Assembly: GCF_900105165.1 (NCBI RefSeq)
Contig: NZ_LT629740.1
Coordinates: 5,456,001 to 5,520,000, forward strand
Direction: 5' to 3'
Origin: Mucilaginibacter mallensis
Lineage (GTDB): Bacteria; Bacteroidota; Bacteroidia; Sphingobacteriales; Sphingobacteriaceae
Length of the DNA stretch: 64,000 bases
A program made the position numbers and the translations under genes. How positions within the stretch are numbered: position 1 is the stretch's first letter; every line of letters starts with the position of its first letter. Shown here piece by piece: positions 26,067-35,087 of the stretch. Below the pieces are notes generated by a model that saw nothing but the letters and a program-made list of their open reading frames with translations, was not told the origin of the DNA and did not search any database.

Positions 26067-27707
26067 ATGTTAAATAAAAGGGATCTGTTTTTTTATAAAA
26101 ATTTACTGTTTGTGGCTATAGTTTTAATGATTTTTGGGTGTGCTAGTCAGCAATTACCTCATGGCGGGCCAAAAGATGTGACTCCTCCCCGATTAGTGAA
26201 GGCTACCCCTCCAAATATGACGCGTCACTTTGCGGCAAAAACTGTGCGACTGGATTTCGACGAGTATTTTAAATTGAACAATCAATTTACAGAAATATCA
26301 ATGAGCCCCGTGCAGGACAAGCAACCGGAGTTTAAAATCAAAGACAAAAGCCTGGTGATAAATTTTAAAGATACGCTGCAAAAAAACACAACCTATGTCA
26401 TCAACTTTGGTAAGGCTATACAGGATGTTAATGAAGGCAATACTTTAAAAAACTTTACTTACGTTTTTTCTACAGGTCCTCATATCGATTCGCTCAGTGT
26501 ATCGGGTAACGTTACCAACTCCTTAACGCAGCAAAGAGAAAAAGATGTAACGGTTATGCTTTTCCCGATGGATAAAGACTCTGTATATTTTGGTAAAAAG
26601 AAACCGACTATTTATGCCACTACTGATACCGCAGGTAATTTCTCATTAAACAACTTACATGACGGTGATTATACCATCTACGCTTTAAAAGAATCTGCTC
26701 CCGACAGGATCTATGACAAAGATGATGAACTGATAGCATTCCTAAAAAAACCCATCCACCTTTATTCAGATACCTCAGATATAAAATTATCCCTGTTTCA
26801 GCAGGATCCTCAAAAGTTCCGAATGGTTGAAAAGAAATTTGATCAGGACGGTAAACTATTTATGGTGTTTAATAAAAAGCTTACTAATCCATCATTAAAA
26901 GTTATTTATCCGCCAACTTTCGATAATTTAAAAATAGTAGAGTTCAGCAAAACAAATGACACGGCCAAGCTTTATATGAAGAATATGGATTTTGACTCAT
27001 TAAGTGTAGCCGTATTGGACAATGGCAAACCTATTGATACTGTAACAAAAGAAAAAGGCCGGAAAGAGACCTTTAAAAAGGACTTTACATTTGTATTGAG
27101 CAGTGGTGCCAATAATAAATTAAAACCTTATACAGACCTGCTAATAACCTCAACAGCGCCAATAGATAACATAGATGAATCACAAATTACCTTAAGCGAA
27201 GATTCAACATCAGTAGCTTTTAACTTAGTTAAAGATACATCAGGTACAAGGAAGTTTACGATGAAATATCACTGGAAACAGGATGCAAAGTATATTGTTG
27301 ATTTTGAGCCGGGAGCATTCACTAGTATCTATGGCCAAAAGAATATAAGATTTGTAAAATCGTTCACTATTGATAAAGCTGAGAATTACAGTACACTAAC
27401 ATTGCATGTAACTGTGCCCGATACCTCAAAACAATACATAGTTCAGTTTTACCAGGATAATAAAAATATACTCAACAGCTACCCGATAAGTAAAAACGGT
27501 AATATAGTTTACAAGAATTACCTGACTGGCAAATATCACATAAGAGTGATATACGACTCCAATCGTAACGGCAAATGGGATACCGGTAATGTAAAAAAGA
27601 GACTATACCCTGAAAACATCTGGATAGATCCTACAGAAATAACACTACGGCCTAACTGGGATGCGGAGGATAAACTGGATATACCTAGGGAGGTTGTAGT
27701 TCAGTAA
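26067..27707 (+). CDS. Ig-like domain lipoprotein
   Basis: A 546-residue lipoprotein with a lipobox ending at C25 (MIFGC). The mature start GGPKDVTPPRLV and the TPPNMTRHF...VRLDFDEYFKL region are typical of Bacteroidota proteins with an N-terminal SbsA-type Ig-like (Big_5) domain (about 40-140). A beta-sandwich of the carboxypeptidase-regulatory kind follows (about 145-220), and the C-terminal half is beta-rich and ends in a conserved YPENIWIDP block. It is probably anchored in the outer membrane, role unknown. The gene faces the gamma-carbonic anhydrase gene; an inverted repeat lies between the two 3' ends. Confidence 0.83.
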   Translation: MLNKRDLFFYKNLLFVAIVLMIFGCASQQLPHGGPKDVTPPRLVKATPPNMTRHFAAKTVRLDFDEYFKLNNQFTEISMSPVQDKQPEFKIKDKSLVINFKDTLQKNTTYVINFGKAIQDVNEGNTLKNFTYVFSTGPHIDSLSVSGNVTNSLTQQREKDVTVMLFPMDKDSVYFGKKKPTIYATTDTAGNFSLNNLHDGDYTIYALKESAPDRIYDKDDELIAFLKKPIHLYSDTSDIKLSLFQQDPQKFRMVEKKFDQDGKLFMVFNKKLTNPSLKVIYPPTFDNLKIVEFSKTNDTAKLYMKNMDFDSLSVAVLDNGKPIDTVTKEKGRKETFKKDFTFVLSSGANNKLKPYTDLLITSTAPIDNIDESQITLSEDSTSVAFNLVKDTSGTRKFTMKYHWKQDAKYIVDFEPGAFTSIYGQKNIRFVKSFTIDKAENYSTLTLHVTVPDTSKQYIVQFYQDNKNILNSYPISKNGNIVYKNYLTGKYHIRVIYDSNRNGKWDTGNVKKRLYPENIWIDPTEITLRPNWDAEDKLDIPREVVVQ

Positions 27708-27722
27708 TAACAGTAACTCATT

Positions 27723-27814
27723 GTCATACTGAACTTGTTTCAGCACCCCACATGCTAAGTCTTCACCAAGCAACTTGCTTGTCCTGTGTGATCCCGAAAC
27801 AAGTTCGGGATGAC
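27723..27814. repeat. Dispersed inverted repeat, family C
   Basis: The arms GTCATACTGAACTTGTTTC and its imperfect complement GAAACAAGTTCGGGATGAC are about 50 bases apart. The element sits between two convergent gene ends. The arm sequence resembles repeats I recall from other Sphingobacteria; it differs from families A and B but shares the GTCAT-C-TGA lead. Confidence 0.7.
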
Positions 27815-27828
27815 GGTTTATTAATTGT

Positions 27829-28341
27829 TTATTCCTTAAACCAACCCGAGTACATTATATAATTATTCGGCAAACGTGTTAACATTTCACGCTGGGCATC
27901 AGTAATTGGCTTTATCTTTTTTGCAGGAGCACCTGCATATAAAAAGCCAGAATCACAAATAGTTTTCTCCAATACAACTGAACCAGCTGCTATAATAACA
28001 AATGGCTCTACAATAGCATGATCCATCACAATGGCTCCCATACCTACTAATACATTATCATGCAACGTGCAGCCATGTACAAGCGCGTTGTGCCCTATTG
28101 ACACGTTGTTACCAATGTTTGTAGGTGCATATTGATAGCTACAGTGGATCACCGCACCATCCTGTATATTAGTGTTGTTACCTATCTTGATATAATGTAC
28201 ATCACCACGTATAACCGCGTTGAACCAAACGGAGCAATTATCGCCCATAACCACATCACCAACTATGGTAGCATTTTCGGCTATAAAACAGTCCGATCCC
28301 CAAACAGGGCTTTTATCTTTTACTGGTAATATGAGTGGCAT
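27829..28341 (-). CDS. Gamma-carbonic anhydrase family / hexapeptide-repeat protein
   Basis: A 170-residue left-handed beta-helix protein. The repeats ATIVGDVVMGDNCSVWFNAV and IRGDVHYIKIGNNTNIQDGA follow the [LIV]-G-x4 hexapeptide rule. The zinc ligands expected for gamma-CA are present: H in GAVIHCS, and H in VSIGHNALVHGC (two His). These YrdA/PaaY-like proteins assemble as trimers; some show carbonic anhydrase or thioesterase-related activity, many have no proven role. Confidence 0.88.
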   Translation of the reverse strand: MPLILPVKDKSPVWGSDCFIAENATIVGDVVMGDNCSVWFNAVIRGDVHYIKIGNNTNIQDGAVIHCSYQYAPTNIGNNVSIGHNALVHGCTLHDNVLVGMGAIVMDHAIVEPFVIIAAGSVVLEKTICDSGFLYAGAPAKKIKPITDAQREMLTRLPNNYIMYSGWFKE

Positions 28342-28411
28342 TTGTTAATTATTGAATGAGCGATTTATTGAATTATTGATTTAAAAATTTTTATGTTTGA
28401 AAAATTAAAAA

Positions 28412-28484
28412 GCGGAAATAGCTCAGCTGGTAGAGCATCAGTTTCCCAAACTGAAGGTCGCGAGTTCGAACCTCGTTTTCCGCT
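28412..28484 (+). tRNA. tRNA-Gly (anticodon CCC)
   Basis: The full cloverleaf can be drawn: acceptor GCGGAAA pairs with TTTCCGC; D arm GCTC/GAGC; anticodon stem TCAGT/ACTGA with loop TTCCCAA, giving anticodon CCC (reads GGG); T arm GCGAG/CTCGT with TTCGAAC; discriminator T, as in bacterial tRNA-Gly. It is 73 nt and CCA is not encoded. It is a single gene, with the 3' end facing an AT-rich orphan gene. Confidence 0.96.
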
Positions 28485-28499
28485 CTTTAAAATTTACAT

Positions 28500-28973
28500 T
28501 CAAAACTTCCACCAAGTTTTTTTTTCTTTAATAATATCCCAATACTTTTCATTAAATATCTCATTGGTTAAATTTTTACTGATTTCATAACCATATGGAT
28601 ATATTGAATCCTCGTTTCCATTTTTGAATCTTTTCATAACCCTTTGCATAGGAAAAATTATGTTTCCATCAGGTAATTTAACTGAAGCTGTAATTTCACC
28701 ATCCGCCGTATCATCGTCAGTTATCCAAAAAGAACCAGGGATATTTTTAATTATAGTATTTCCAATGTAAGATCCTATTGAAAATAAAATCGGACCAAGA
28801 TTTTTAGAAAGTGTACTTCCAGCCTTCGCTTTTCCTTTTTTAGTATTTATTATAAAATACTTATCTATTTCGATAAAACTAGTAATGGTGTAATCCAAAT
28901 CTAATTTGATAGATTTAAATGCTTTTACAATCCATTCAGAATTTGTGTTTATATCTTCTTTTAAATTACCCAT
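28500..28973 (-). CDS. AT-rich orphan protein beside the tRNA
   Basis: A 157-residue soluble protein that I do not recognise. It has a central hydrophobic segment NLGPILFSIGSYIGNTIIKN followed by GSFWITDDDTADGEITASVKLPDG within a longer run and a basic segment FPMQRVMKRFKNGNEDSIYPYG, a pattern suggesting a compact alpha/beta domain. The ATG at 28973 is preferred; an ATG 18 bases upstream would overlap the nadB stop. Codon and base composition are more AT-rich than those of its neighbours. It lies between the 3' end of tRNA-Gly and the end of nadB, so it may have been acquired at the tRNA, though it could also be co-transcribed with nadB. Small immunity-type proteins look like this, but I have no direct evidence. 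Confidence 0.72.
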   Translation of the reverse strand: MGNLKEDINTNSEWIVKAFKSIKLDLDYTITSFIEIDKYFIINTKKGKAKAGSTLSKNLGPILFSIGSYIGNTIIKNIPGSFWITDDDTADGEITASVKLPDGNIIFPMQRVMKRFKNGNEDSIYPYGYEISKNLTNEIFNEKYWDIIKEKKTWWKF

Positions 28974-28984
28974 ATTAAATCTAT

Positions 28985-30577
28985 TTAACACACCGTATCA
29001 TGCACCTGCTCTTCATGCACCGGATAATCAGTAGTATAATGTAAACCCCTGCTTTCCTTTCTTACCATAGCCGATTTTACAACTAAATACGATACCTGTA
29101 TTAAATTACGCAGTTCGCAAAGTTTTACCGATAGCTTGGTTTTTTTATAAAAGGTTTCTGTTTCCTCATATAATAAACCTAAACGGCGCATAGCACGTTC
29201 CAACCTGAAATCTGAGCGTACAATACCCACATAATCATTCATCAGCTTTTGCATTTCACGAACGTTGTGCGTTACCAATATATCTTCATTTGATAATTGT
29301 ACACCCTTTTCATCCCAATCAGGTATTTCAGTCGGGATCATATTATTTTCAAACTGTTTGATCGCATCCTCATAAATACGGTGTGCAAAAACTAACGCCT
29401 CTAATAATGAATTGGATGCCAATCGATTAGCACCGTGTAAGCCGGTTGATGAGCATTCGCCGCAGGCATATAATCTTAATATAGATGAACGGCCAACATG
29501 ATCAACCATAATACCACCACACATATAATGGCAGGCCGGCGCAACTGGAATCATATCCTTGGTCATATCAATACCAATCTCTAAACACTTAGCATATATA
29601 TTAGGGAAATGTGCCAGTATATCTTTTTTATTACGATGGCGGATATCTAAATAAACATAATCCTCACCTGATTTTTTGATCTCGGCATCAATTGCCCTCG
29701 CAACAATATCCCTGGGTGCTAATGATTTACGCGGATCATATTCCTGCATAAATTCATCTCCATTAATACGTTTTAATACACCACCAAAACCACGTACTGC
29801 TTCAGATATTAAGAATGAAGGATATTCACCCGGATTATATAAAGCTGTTGGGTGGAATTGTATAAACTCCATATTACGCACTTTACCTTTTGCACGGTAA
29901 ACCATAGCAATACCATCACCGGTAGCTATAGTAGGGTTTGTAGTAATTGAATATATATGGCCTGCACCACCTGATGCCATTACTGTTACTTTAGATAATA
30001 TCTTATCAACCGTATTATTATGTGTATCTAAAGCGTAAATACCATAACAGGTAATATCTTCACTTGATTTATTCACAAAATCACCTAAGTGATGTTGTGT
30101 TATCAGGTCGACAGCAAAATAATGGGTTAGGATTTCAATGTTAGGGTTTTTATGGATCTCTTCTAATAAAGAACGCTCAATTTCAAACCCGGTAATATCC
30201 TTATAATGTAATACACGGAATTCAGAATGCCCACCCTCTTTTGCCAGGTCATAAAAACCTTCATTTGTTTTATCAAAATTGGTTCCGTAATCAATAATCT
30301 CGCGAATCCGCTCCGGACCCTCTTTTACTACGGCTTCCACAACTTCAAGGTCGCAGAGCCCATCACCCGATATTAAGGTGTCATTTATATGTTTTTCAAA
30401 AGAATCTTCTTTTTTATCCACAACTACAGCTACGCCACCCTGGGCATACTTAGTGTTTGATTCGTCTTCGTTAGCCTTTGTAACTATCAGAACCTTACCA
30501 TGCTTTGCTGCTTTAAGTGCAAAACTCAATCCGGCTATCCCTGATCCCACTACAAGGAAATCAACATTCCTGGTCAT
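28985..30577 (-). CDS. nadB: L-aspartate oxidase
   Basis: A 530-residue FAD enzyme making iminoaspartate for de novo NAD synthesis. The FAD site GSGIAGLSFA is at 11-20. The succinate-dehydrogenase/fumarate-reductase-like segments EGGHSEFRVLHYKD, MEFIQFHPTALY and CGECSSTGLHGANRLASNSLLE are present, with the Arg of VARAIDAEI nearby. Its product is passed to quinolinate synthase, encoded divergently across a 408-base AT-rich gap, so the two genes probably share control. Confidence 0.96.
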   Translation of the reverse strand: MTRNVDFLVVGSGIAGLSFALKAAKHGKVLIVTKANEDESNTKYAQGGVAVVVDKKEDSFEKHINDTLISGDGLCDLEVVEAVVKEGPERIREIIDYGTNFDKTNEGFYDLAKEGGHSEFRVLHYKDITGFEIERSLLEEIHKNPNIEILTHYFAVDLITQHHLGDFVNKSSEDITCYGIYALDTHNNTVDKILSKVTVMASGGAGHIYSITTNPTIATGDGIAMVYRAKGKVRNMEFIQFHPTALYNPGEYPSFLISEAVRGFGGVLKRINGDEFMQEYDPRKSLAPRDIVARAIDAEIKKSGEDYVYLDIRHRNKKDILAHFPNIYAKCLEIGIDMTKDMIPVAPACHYMCGGIMVDHVGRSSILRLYACGECSSTGLHGANRLASNSLLEALVFAHRIYEDAIKQFENNMIPTEIPDWDEKGVQLSNEDILVTHNVREMQKLMNDYVGIVRSDFRLERAMRRLGLLYEETETFYKKTKLSVKLCELRNLIQVSYLVVKSAMVRKESRGLHYTTDYPVHEEQVHDTVC

Positions 30578-30985
30578 AAATTATATATAAGATGTGTAAA
30601 ATTAATGCTTCTGTTAGTAATAGGCATTAAAGATGTTAATTTTGTGTAAGTAAAAACTTAATAAAATATTAAAAGGTTGATAAGTGTGACTTTCATGACA
30701 AAAGCTCCCAATCTTTGAGCTACTTTTAAGATCATAAACGCTAGTAACTAACATTTATTAACCAAGTGAAATATTAACAAAACTGTTTTAAAAATATTTC
30801 ATGGTTTATAAATAGACTTATTAATCAATGCAATAAAGTAAAAACAATGTATATTAAATGTTAGTAAATTATTAAAAACAATATTTTATGTATAAAGCTT
30901 CACAACTTTTAAACATAACTAACACCTTAATAACAATAGTTTCTTTATATATATAAAAACTAATTATTATTATTTGATTTGTGGA
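30578..30985. promoter_or_regulatory. AT-rich divergent nadB/nadA control region with repeated heptamers
   Basis: This 408-base gap holds no gene. The heptamer TGTTAGT or its complement ACTAACA occurs four times: 30612-30618, 30747-30753, 30859-30865 and 30918-30924, alternating in orientation. The second lies next to the small palindrome TAGTAACTA. An inverted pair GAGCT/AGCTC around 30705-30722 may be a weak hairpin. The arrangement suggests operator half-sites for a regulator of NAD synthesis, not identified here. Confidence 0.45.
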
Positions 30986-31978
30986 ATGGATACCTTAGAG
31001 GAAATAAATTTGAAAGGTTTCGTGGACGAATACATCGACCCGACGCTTGATCTTTTTGTTGAAATTGAAAGATTAAAAAAAGAGAAAAATGCTGTTATAC
31101 TTGCTCATTATTACCAGGAAGGTGATATCCAGGATATCGCGGATTATATCGGCGATAGCTTGGGATTATCACAACAAGCCGCTAAAACCGATGCCGATAT
31201 TATCGTATTTGCCGGCGTACACTTCATGGCAGAAACAGCAAAGATATTATCACCAAACAAAAAAGTTTTATTACCCGACTTAAAGGCAGGATGCTCATTA
31301 GCAGATAGTTGCCCACCTCATTTGTTCAGGAAATTTAAAGAATCATACCCTGATCATTTGGTAATAACCTATGTGAATTGCACAGCTGAGCTAAAGGCTA
31401 TGACCGATATAGTTTGTACATCAAGCAACGCAATACAAATTGTGGAAAGCTTGCCTAAAGACCAGAAAATAATATTCGGACCCGATAAAAATCTGGGTGC
31501 TTATGTAGCCAAAAAAACAGGCCGGGATCTGGTTTTATGGAATGGTGCTTGTATGGTGCATGAAATATTTTCGAGGGAGAAAATAACCAAACTAAAGGAG
31601 CGCCATCCTAATGCTAAGTTATTGGCGCACCCTGAATGTGAGGATGTTATTTTGCAAATGGCTGATTATATAGGATCAACCACCGGCATATTAAAATATG
31701 CTACCAATAACCTGGCTACTGAGTTTATTGTAGCTACAGAGGCAGGTATTTTGCACCAAATGCAAAAAGACAACCCTAATAAAAAATTTTTTCCGGCTCC
31801 GCCGAATAACACTTGCGCGTGCAATGATTGCCCACATATGAAGCGCAATACGCTGGAAAAATTATACCTGTGCCTGAAAAATGAAATGCCGGAAGTAACT
31901 GTACCTGAGCATATAATTGCCAGGGCCGTAAAACCTATTGAAAGAATGCTGGAGATATCAGCGCAATTAGGATTATAA
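30986..31978 (+). CDS. nadA: Quinolinate synthase A
   Basis: A 330-residue 4Fe-4S enzyme that condenses iminoaspartate with dihydroxyacetone phosphate to quinolinate. HYYQEGDIQDIADYIGDSLG within the first 60 residues is the substrate-binding region. The three cluster Cys are expected in GCSLADS (C103), NGACMVHE, and the NTCACNDCPHM segment near the C-terminus, which has three Cys of which one is the conserved ligand. The ATG at 30986 is preferred over a TTG twelve bases upstream. thiL follows after six bases, so the two are likely co-transcribed. Confidence 0.96.
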   Translation: MDTLEEINLKGFVDEYIDPTLDLFVEIERLKKEKNAVILAHYYQEGDIQDIADYIGDSLGLSQQAAKTDADIIVFAGVHFMAETAKILSPNKKVLLPDLKAGCSLADSCPPHLFRKFKESYPDHLVITYVNCTAELKAMTDIVCTSSNAIQIVESLPKDQKIIFGPDKNLGAYVAKKTGRDLVLWNGACMVHEIFSREKITKLKERHPNAKLLAHPECEDVILQMADYIGSTTGILKYATNNLATEFIVATEAGILHQMQKDNPNKKFFPAPPNNTCACNDCPHMKRNTLEKLYLCLKNEMPEVTVPEHIIARAVKPIERMLEISAQLGL

Positions 31979-31984
31979 AAAGAG

Positions 31985-33031
31985 ATGTTCGATAATAAAG
32001 AGAAAACCAATATTGAGGAGTTAGGTGAATTTGGTTTAATAAATTACCTGACCAAAAATATACAACTGGTACAAAAAAGCACTGTTAAAGGTGTTGGTGA
32101 TGATGCAGCAGTACTAAATGCTGAAGGAAAAAGAGTATTAGTATCAACCGATATGTTGCTGGAAGGCATTCATTTCGATTTGGCTTACACGCCATTAAAG
32201 CATTTAGGCTATAAAGCAATACAGGTAAACCTGAGCGATATATACGCCATGAATGGTAAAGCCGAGCAGGTAACAGTATCGATAGGGATGTCGAGCAAAT
32301 TTCCGTTAGAGGCGATAGAGGAATTGTATGAAGGTATATATTTAGCCTGTGAAAAATATAGTGTTGATTTGGTAGGTGGCGATACCACCTCATCAAAACA
32401 AGGTTTGGTTATAAGTGTAACTTCAATTGGTTATGCTGATGAAAAGGATATTGTTTACCGTAATGGCGCTGAGGAAGGCGACCTGATCTGTGTATCTGGT
32501 GATTTAGGTGGGGCTTATATCGGCCTGCAATTGTTGGAACGTGAGAAACAGATCTATCTGGAAAACCCAAAAATTCAACCCGATCTTGAAGGAAAAGATT
32601 ATATAGTTGAGCGTCAGCTAAAGCCGGAGGCTCGCGGTGATATTATTGATCTGTTAAAGGAAATTGATGTTAAACCAACGTCGATGATAGATGTATCGGA
32701 TGGTTTGGCTTCGGAATTACTGCATATATGTAAACAAAGCAACAAAGGGTGTAATTTGTACGAGGAAAAGATCCCGCTCGACCCAATGACCTTTGAAACC
32801 GCCCGCGAATTTAATCTTGACCCAACCGTGTGCGCCCTGAGTGGTGGCGAAGACTACGAGCTTCTCTTTACCGTTAAACAAGCCGATTACGACAAGATTA
32901 AGTTTAAAATGGATATTACCATCATCGGTTACATAACAGAGCCTGCGGCGGGCTGTAATCTGGTAACTAAAGGCGGAGCGGTACATCCGCTAAAGGCGCA
33001 GGGGTGGAATGCGTTTAAGAGCGGGGAATAG
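31985..33031 (+). CDS. thiL: Thiamine-monophosphate kinase
   Basis: A 348-residue ATP-dependent kinase converting thiamine phosphate to thiamine pyrophosphate. GVGDDAAVL near residue 37 and STDMLLEGIHFDL are the metal/ATP-binding aspartate motifs of the PurM-like fold. GDTTSSKQGLVISVTSIG, SMIDVSDGLASEL and LSGGEDYELLFT are the other conserved blocks. Length is normal. It lies directly behind nadA, pairing two cofactor pathways. A large inverted-repeat element follows. Confidence 0.95.
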   Translation: MFDNKEKTNIEELGEFGLINYLTKNIQLVQKSTVKGVGDDAAVLNAEGKRVLVSTDMLLEGIHFDLAYTPLKHLGYKAIQVNLSDIYAMNGKAEQVTVSIGMSSKFPLEAIEELYEGIYLACEKYSVDLVGGDTTSSKQGLVISVTSIGYADEKDIVYRNGAEEGDLICVSGDLGGAYIGLQLLEREKQIYLENPKIQPDLEGKDYIVERQLKPEARGDIIDLLKEIDVKPTSMIDVSDGLASELLHICKQSNKGCNLYEEKIPLDPMTFETAREFNLDPTVCALSGGEDYELLFTVKQADYDKIKFKMDITIIGYITEPAAGCNLVTKGGAVHPLKAQGWNAFKSGE

Positions 33032-33048
33032 GCAATAATTATAACCAA

Positions 33049-33610
33049 CGTCATTGCGAGGAACGAAGCAATTCTACGACAGCATTACGAATATGCTCGC
33101 GTGAACATCGCGTGAAGCCGCTCATAGGCGCGGAGCCCTAGTTCTTTTGTCTTGACACAAAAGAACCAAAAAGTCAAGACAAAAAGATCCGTCCTCCCAT
33201 AGGCAAAACACCCTGGCCCGCGCTTTTTGTCGGGCCTTTGCACACTTTTGATCACGGTTCAATTAAAACTTTGCCATTTTAGAAATTAAATGAAACTCGG
33301 TCCCCGTCAGTAGAACAGCTTCGGGTGAAAGCAGGCAAAACTATGGTGGCTTTGTGTAGTGGCAGGGCATAGCAGATTTTTACAGAAGGGTAAAGGCCAA
33401 AGCGCGTAGCGACAGCAGGGTAAAAATATAGCAGCCCCGGTTTTGCCTGATTTGCTGGGCAAAGGCCTAGTGCGGCAAAGAAGCATTTCTGCTGACTTGA
33501 TTTTTTGCTACCTTTTGTATCAAGACAAAAGTAGTAGCCTCCGCGGCAATGAGCGGCTTCACATGATAAGTCGACACGAGAATTCTGCTAGTCGCGGACT
33601 TGCAATGATG
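33049..33610. mobile_element. MITE-like element with long inverted ends
   Basis: The two ends are inverted relatives. The best match is left 33112-33167 (GTGAAGCCGCTCAT, then GCGGAG, then TTTTGTCTTGACACAAAAG) against the complement of right 33507-33562 (GTGAAGCCGCTCAT, GCGGAG, TTTTGTCTTGATACAAAAG). The outermost ends CGTCATTGCGAG and, complemented, CATCATTGCAAG also match. About 300 bases lie between the arms with no convincing gene. It sits between thiL and rmuC and looks like a non-autonomous transposable or REP-type composite element. Confidence 0.65.
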
Positions 33611-33623
33611 TATGGAGATTTTT

Positions 33624-35024
33624 TTATTTCAACTCTCCCTTCACCTGCTCCGCCACATCATCCTGATCAATATACTTCTGATCCAGTTGTTTATTAGCCT
33701 TAGCACCTAAACTCTTAATTTTTTCGGCAGTTTTGGTGAGGTTGCCGTTGCCTTCGGTTAATTTGTTGATAGCATTATCATAAGCGCCCTGGCTTTGTTT
33801 TATGTTTTTGCCGATGCTTTCCATATCACCTACAAAGCCCACAAACTTGTCATACATAGCGCCGCTTAGGCGGGCAATTTCCAATACGTTGCGGTTTTGG
33901 CGTTCCTGTTTCCAGATGCTGGCGATGGTACGTAGGGTTGCCAGTAAAGTAGACGGACTTACAATTACCACTCGTTTATCCCATGCATCGCTGAATAACT
34001 CCGCATCTAACTGCACCGCGAAACTGAAAGATGATTCTATCGGTATAAACAGCAAAACAAAATCAGGCGAATTGATCTGGTATAGGTCATGATAATTTTT
34101 TGCAGAAAGGCCGTTCACGTGGCTGCGGATAGATTCCACATGTGCTTTTGAATATAGCTTGCGCTCGTCCTCGGTTTCACAATTTACCAGGCGCTCATAA
34201 GCTATTAAGGATACTTTAGAGTCGATGATCAAATGTTTTTCATCCGGCAGGTCGATAATAACATCGGGTTGTAAACGACTGCCATCGCTGCCCGATAAAC
34301 TTACCTGCATACGGTATTCCTGGTCTTTTACTAAGCCTGAGCGCTCCAAAACACGCTCCAATATTACCTCGCCCCAGTTACCTTGCTTTTTATTATCGCC
34401 TTTAAGTGCTTTTGTTAGATTTTGCGCTTCGCTGCTGATGAGTTTATTCAGATCCATCAACTGTGTGATCACACCTTTAAGGGTGTTGCGCTCAGCGGCC
34501 TCCATATTGTAAACCTTATCAACCTTTTCCTCAAAAGCCTTGATATTTTCTTTTAGCGGATTCAGTAATACGTCTAAATTAGCACGGTTGGTTTCCACAA
34601 ACTTTTGCGACTTTTCATCCAATAGCTTATTGGCCACATTCTGAAATTCCAGTTGAAATTTTTGCTGTATTTCCTGTATGCTTTTTTCCTGTTCGCCTAA
34701 CCTTTCGCGCTGGGCCTTGAACTGTTCTTCGGCTTTGGCCATGCGGTTTTTTTCGGTAAGCAGGTCTTGGTTTAAAACGTTCAATGAGTTTTCATAGCGG
34801 ATACGCTCATCCTGTAATTGCTTGTCGGCTTTGTCGCGTTCGGCAGCTAAACCAAAGGCACGTTCCTCTGCTTTGGCTAAAGCAATTTTAAGCTGATCAC
34901 TTTCATTTTTTAGCCGTGCAAAGTCCTCTGCCGAAATACCATCGGCAGCAACCGGTTTTTTGATAAAAAGAAACACAGCAATTAAAAGAATTACAACGGC
35001 AGCGATTAAAACAAAAACACTCAT
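33624..35024 (-). CDS. rmuC: DNA recombination protein RmuC
   Basis: A 466-residue protein with an N-terminal membrane segment (about 2-22), a long coiled coil (about 35-170) and the RmuC nuclease-like domain (about 185-400), with GNWGEVILERVLERSGL, the catalytic-core-like LQPDVIIDLPDEKHLIIDSKVSL in pieces, and FVLLFIPIESSF. RmuC limits inversion at short inverted repeats in E. coli, an interesting neighbour for the inverted-repeat element 14 bases downstream of its stop. It is transcribed alone; a terminator separates it from gldH. Confidence 0.93.
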   Translation of the reverse strand: MSVFVLIAAVVILLIAVFLFIKKPVAADGISAEDFARLKNESDQLKIALAKAEERAFGLAAERDKADKQLQDERIRYENSLNVLNQDLLTEKNRMAKAEEQFKAQRERLGEQEKSIQEIQQKFQLEFQNVANKLLDEKSQKFVETNRANLDVLLNPLKENIKAFEEKVDKVYNMEAAERNTLKGVITQLMDLNKLISSEAQNLTKALKGDNKKQGNWGEVILERVLERSGLVKDQEYRMQVSLSGSDGSRLQPDVIIDLPDEKHLIIDSKVSLIAYERLVNCETEDERKLYSKAHVESIRSHVNGLSAKNYHDLYQINSPDFVLLFIPIESSFSFAVQLDAELFSDAWDKRVVIVSPSTLLATLRTIASIWKQERQNRNVLEIARLSGAMYDKFVGFVGDMESIGKNIKQSQGAYDNAINKLTEGNGNLTKTAEKIKSLGAKANKQLDQKYIDQDDVAEQVKGELK

Positions 35025-35087
35025 TTTGATAAAAATATTAGCAAAACGAAGGTAGGAAATTTTAAGAAAGAAAAAATATGGAGAAAT

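Noticed and set aside
28393..28590. Open frame of 65 codons on the plus strand across the tRNA
   Set aside because: It reads straight through tRNA-Gly and into the opposite-strand orphan gene; the tRNA fold explains the sequence.
30414..30422. DnaA-box-like TTATCCACA inside nadB, with others at 8000-8008 and 46514-46522
   Set aside because: Single scattered matches within or near genes; no cluster or AT-rich unwinding region with several boxes, so no replication origin is claimed.
30594..30985. AT-rich nadB-nadA gap as a possible replication origin
   Set aside because: Proximity to parS makes it tempting, but there is no DnaA-box cluster; promoter and operator function explains the gap better.
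33443..33697. Open frame of 84 codons on the plus strand
   Set aside because: It lies inside the inverted-repeat element and runs into the 3' end of rmuC; no domain or start context supports it.
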